Positions 63,020 to 64,000 of a DNA stretch of 64,000 nucleotides are shown one piece after another (positions within the stretch are counted from its first letter, which is position 1; every line of letters begins with the position of its first letter). The notes under the pieces were generated by a model. That model made no database searches. It was not told the DNA's origin and saw only the letters and a list, made by a program, of their open reading frames with translations. A program made the translations under genes and the position numbers. The stretch is from Jaenimonas drosophilae (lineage: Eukaryota; Euglenozoa; Kinetoplastea; Trypanosomatida; Trypanosomatidae). Location: contig JASAON010001617.1 of the NCBI GenBank assembly GCA_030849065.1, positions 38,224 through 102,223 on the forward strand, in the 5' to 3' direction.

Positions 63020-64000
63020 CTAATTGGGAAGGCGGAAATCTCTTACGTTGTTGAGGGCGGCGTGGGCCTTTTGAAGTGCAGCCATCATGGATGTAGCAGC
63101 CTTGCGCTGATCTTCGATATCCGGGTGCTCACTGAGGAGGTCCTTCGCCTTGGTATCGGAGTAGAGCTCCTTCACAAGCCTCGAGTACATGTCCTCGCGC
63201 AGTCGTGTGATCATGAGGAGGGTGATGGCCTTGGGCACCTGATCCGCCACGTTGCCCTTAACAATCTCAAAGTAGCTCTCCACCATCTCACGAATGGCAT
63301 TGTTCATTGCCTGCTCACGTGGGGTGACATGAGAACCAAGGAGGATGCAATCAGGAACATCCTCCATGGATTTCAATAACCCGTTCGAGCCACCTTGTTT
63401 CTTATTATTTGCTGGTTCCTTGGCATCAGACGGCATGGCTGCCCCGTTGCCAACAGCGCTTTTTTCTGGGTTGGTGTGGTTCTCACCGCCCTTCTTCGAC
63501 TCTGGACCGTCAAACACGTTGAGGAACACCTTCATACTGGGGTGCTTCACGTTGATGAATTCACGCTCAGCACTGATAAGGAGCCGAACGTGATTCGCTG
63601 TGGGCTGATTCAACTCGTTGAGCATATGCTGGCAAATGGACACCGCGGCAGACTTCATTTGAGGGAAGCGTGCAAGTTTCATACTGGACGTGTCAATGAT
63701 TCTGAGGAGCTCATCGTAAATGAACGTCACGCACTTTCCCGAGGGCTCCTCCAGACGTAAAATCTGCTGCTTCGAAAGGGCAACAAAGACCTGGTCGGAA
63801 GGGAAGACCTTGGTGTGCATACCTGACATGTTGCGTGTGTTGACGCGGATGTAGTCATCAGTGAGGTCGTTCTTGGCAGAGAGACTCATGATGTGAGGGG
63901 CAAAACGCTCGTTAAAGACGTATTCCAGACGGGCACCACCGAGAAGTTCCCGGGTGGCATCGGTGATACCACCATCGATGGTCTGGTTCACGGAGTCGCT
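63020..64000 (-). CDS. Dynamin-related GTPase, C-terminal part (5' end cut by window edge)
   Basis: The frame is open to the right edge and ends with TAG at 63020, leaving 326 residues of the C-terminus. Features match the Drp1/DNM1 type: a stalk segment LGGARLEYVFNERFAPHI, then LRIIDTSSMKLARFPQMKSAAV and LLISAEREFINVKHPS, a Lys/Gly-rich insert (the B-insert position) around the ESKKGGENHTNPE and KKQGGSNGLL stretch, and the GTPase effector domain MVESYFEIVKGNVADQVPKAITLLMI through LVKELY. No PH or proline-rich domain lies between, so it is not a classical endocytic dynamin. In kinetoplastids a single dynamin-like protein serves mitochondrial division and endocytosis. The GTPase domain must lie beyond 64000. 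Confidence 0.93.
   Translation of the reverse strand, partial: SDSVNQTIDGGITDATRELLGGARLEYVFNERFAPHIMSLSAKNDLTDDYIRVNTRNMSGMHTKVFPSDQVFVALSKQQILRLEEPSGKCVTFIYDELLRIIDTSSMKLARFPQMKSAAVSICQHMLNELNQPTANHVRLLISAEREFINVKHPSMKVFLNVFDGPESKKGGENHTNPEKSAVGNGAAMPSDAKEPANNKKQGGSNGLLKSMEDVPDCILLGSHVTPREQAMNNAIREMVESYFEIVKGNVADQVPKAITLLMITRLREDMYSRLVKELYSDTKAKDLLSEHPDIEDQRKAATSMMAALQKAHAALNNVRDFRLPN

Overview
This 64-kb window looks like nuclear DNA of a kinetoplastid protist, most likely a free-living bodonid such as Bodo saltans. The evidence is its layout. Every supportable gene, 19 with good support plus three weaker candidates, lies on the minus strand. Nearly all are single uninterrupted frames with short spacers. 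Most well-supported starts follow a pyrimidine-rich tract and an AG on the minus strand, as expected for spliced-leader trans-splicing of a polycistronic transcript. The species is an inference. Triplet and dinucleotide microsatellites are unusually dense, and one N at 62346 marks a draft assembly.

Transcription would run from right to left. In that order the window holds: a dynamin-family GTPase cut by the right edge; a 1.2-kb spacer with a 185-bp duplication around the N; a 1328-residue type I membrane protein with cadherin-like repeats; a triple zinc-ribbon protein; a DTW-domain aminocarboxypropyltransferase; Rab GDI; an ERG2-type sterol C-8 isomerase; a secreted leucine-rich-repeat protein; UDP-glucose:glycoprotein glucosyltransferase; a ZNFX1-like SF1 helicase with a zinc knuckle; and a 3683-residue parallel beta-helix protein.

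The left half holds an importin-7/8-like receptor, a serine-rich disordered protein, a 2.9-kb gene-poor stretch, a long coiled-coil protein ending in an NPF motif, the GPI-GlcNAc transferase subunit PIG-Q/GPI1, a problematic ORF at 12436-13407 with no ATG in its 3' part, an AMPK/SNF1 alpha kinase, a 2-kb gene-poor stretch, a 65-residue candidate membrane peptide, a PPR protein with a PIN-like tail, an NSUN-type m5C methyltransferase, a cytidine-deaminase-like protein, an unrecognised 381-residue protein, and a Sfi1-like/coiled-coil protein cut by the left edge.

The genes form no single pathway. Several serve the secretory and membrane system (PIG-Q, UGGT, GDI, ERG2, the surface protein, dynamin) and several act on RNA (NSUN, DTW, PPR, deaminase-like, helicase). 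Such functional mixing is normal for kinetoplastid arrays. For many genes the longest open frame runs upstream through the splice acceptor, so I place the start at the first in-frame ATG after the acceptor. The most unusual items are the giant beta-helix protein, the PPR-PIN fusion, the DTW/zinc-finger fusion, the possible cis-spliced gene near 13 kb and the repeat-built membrane protein.
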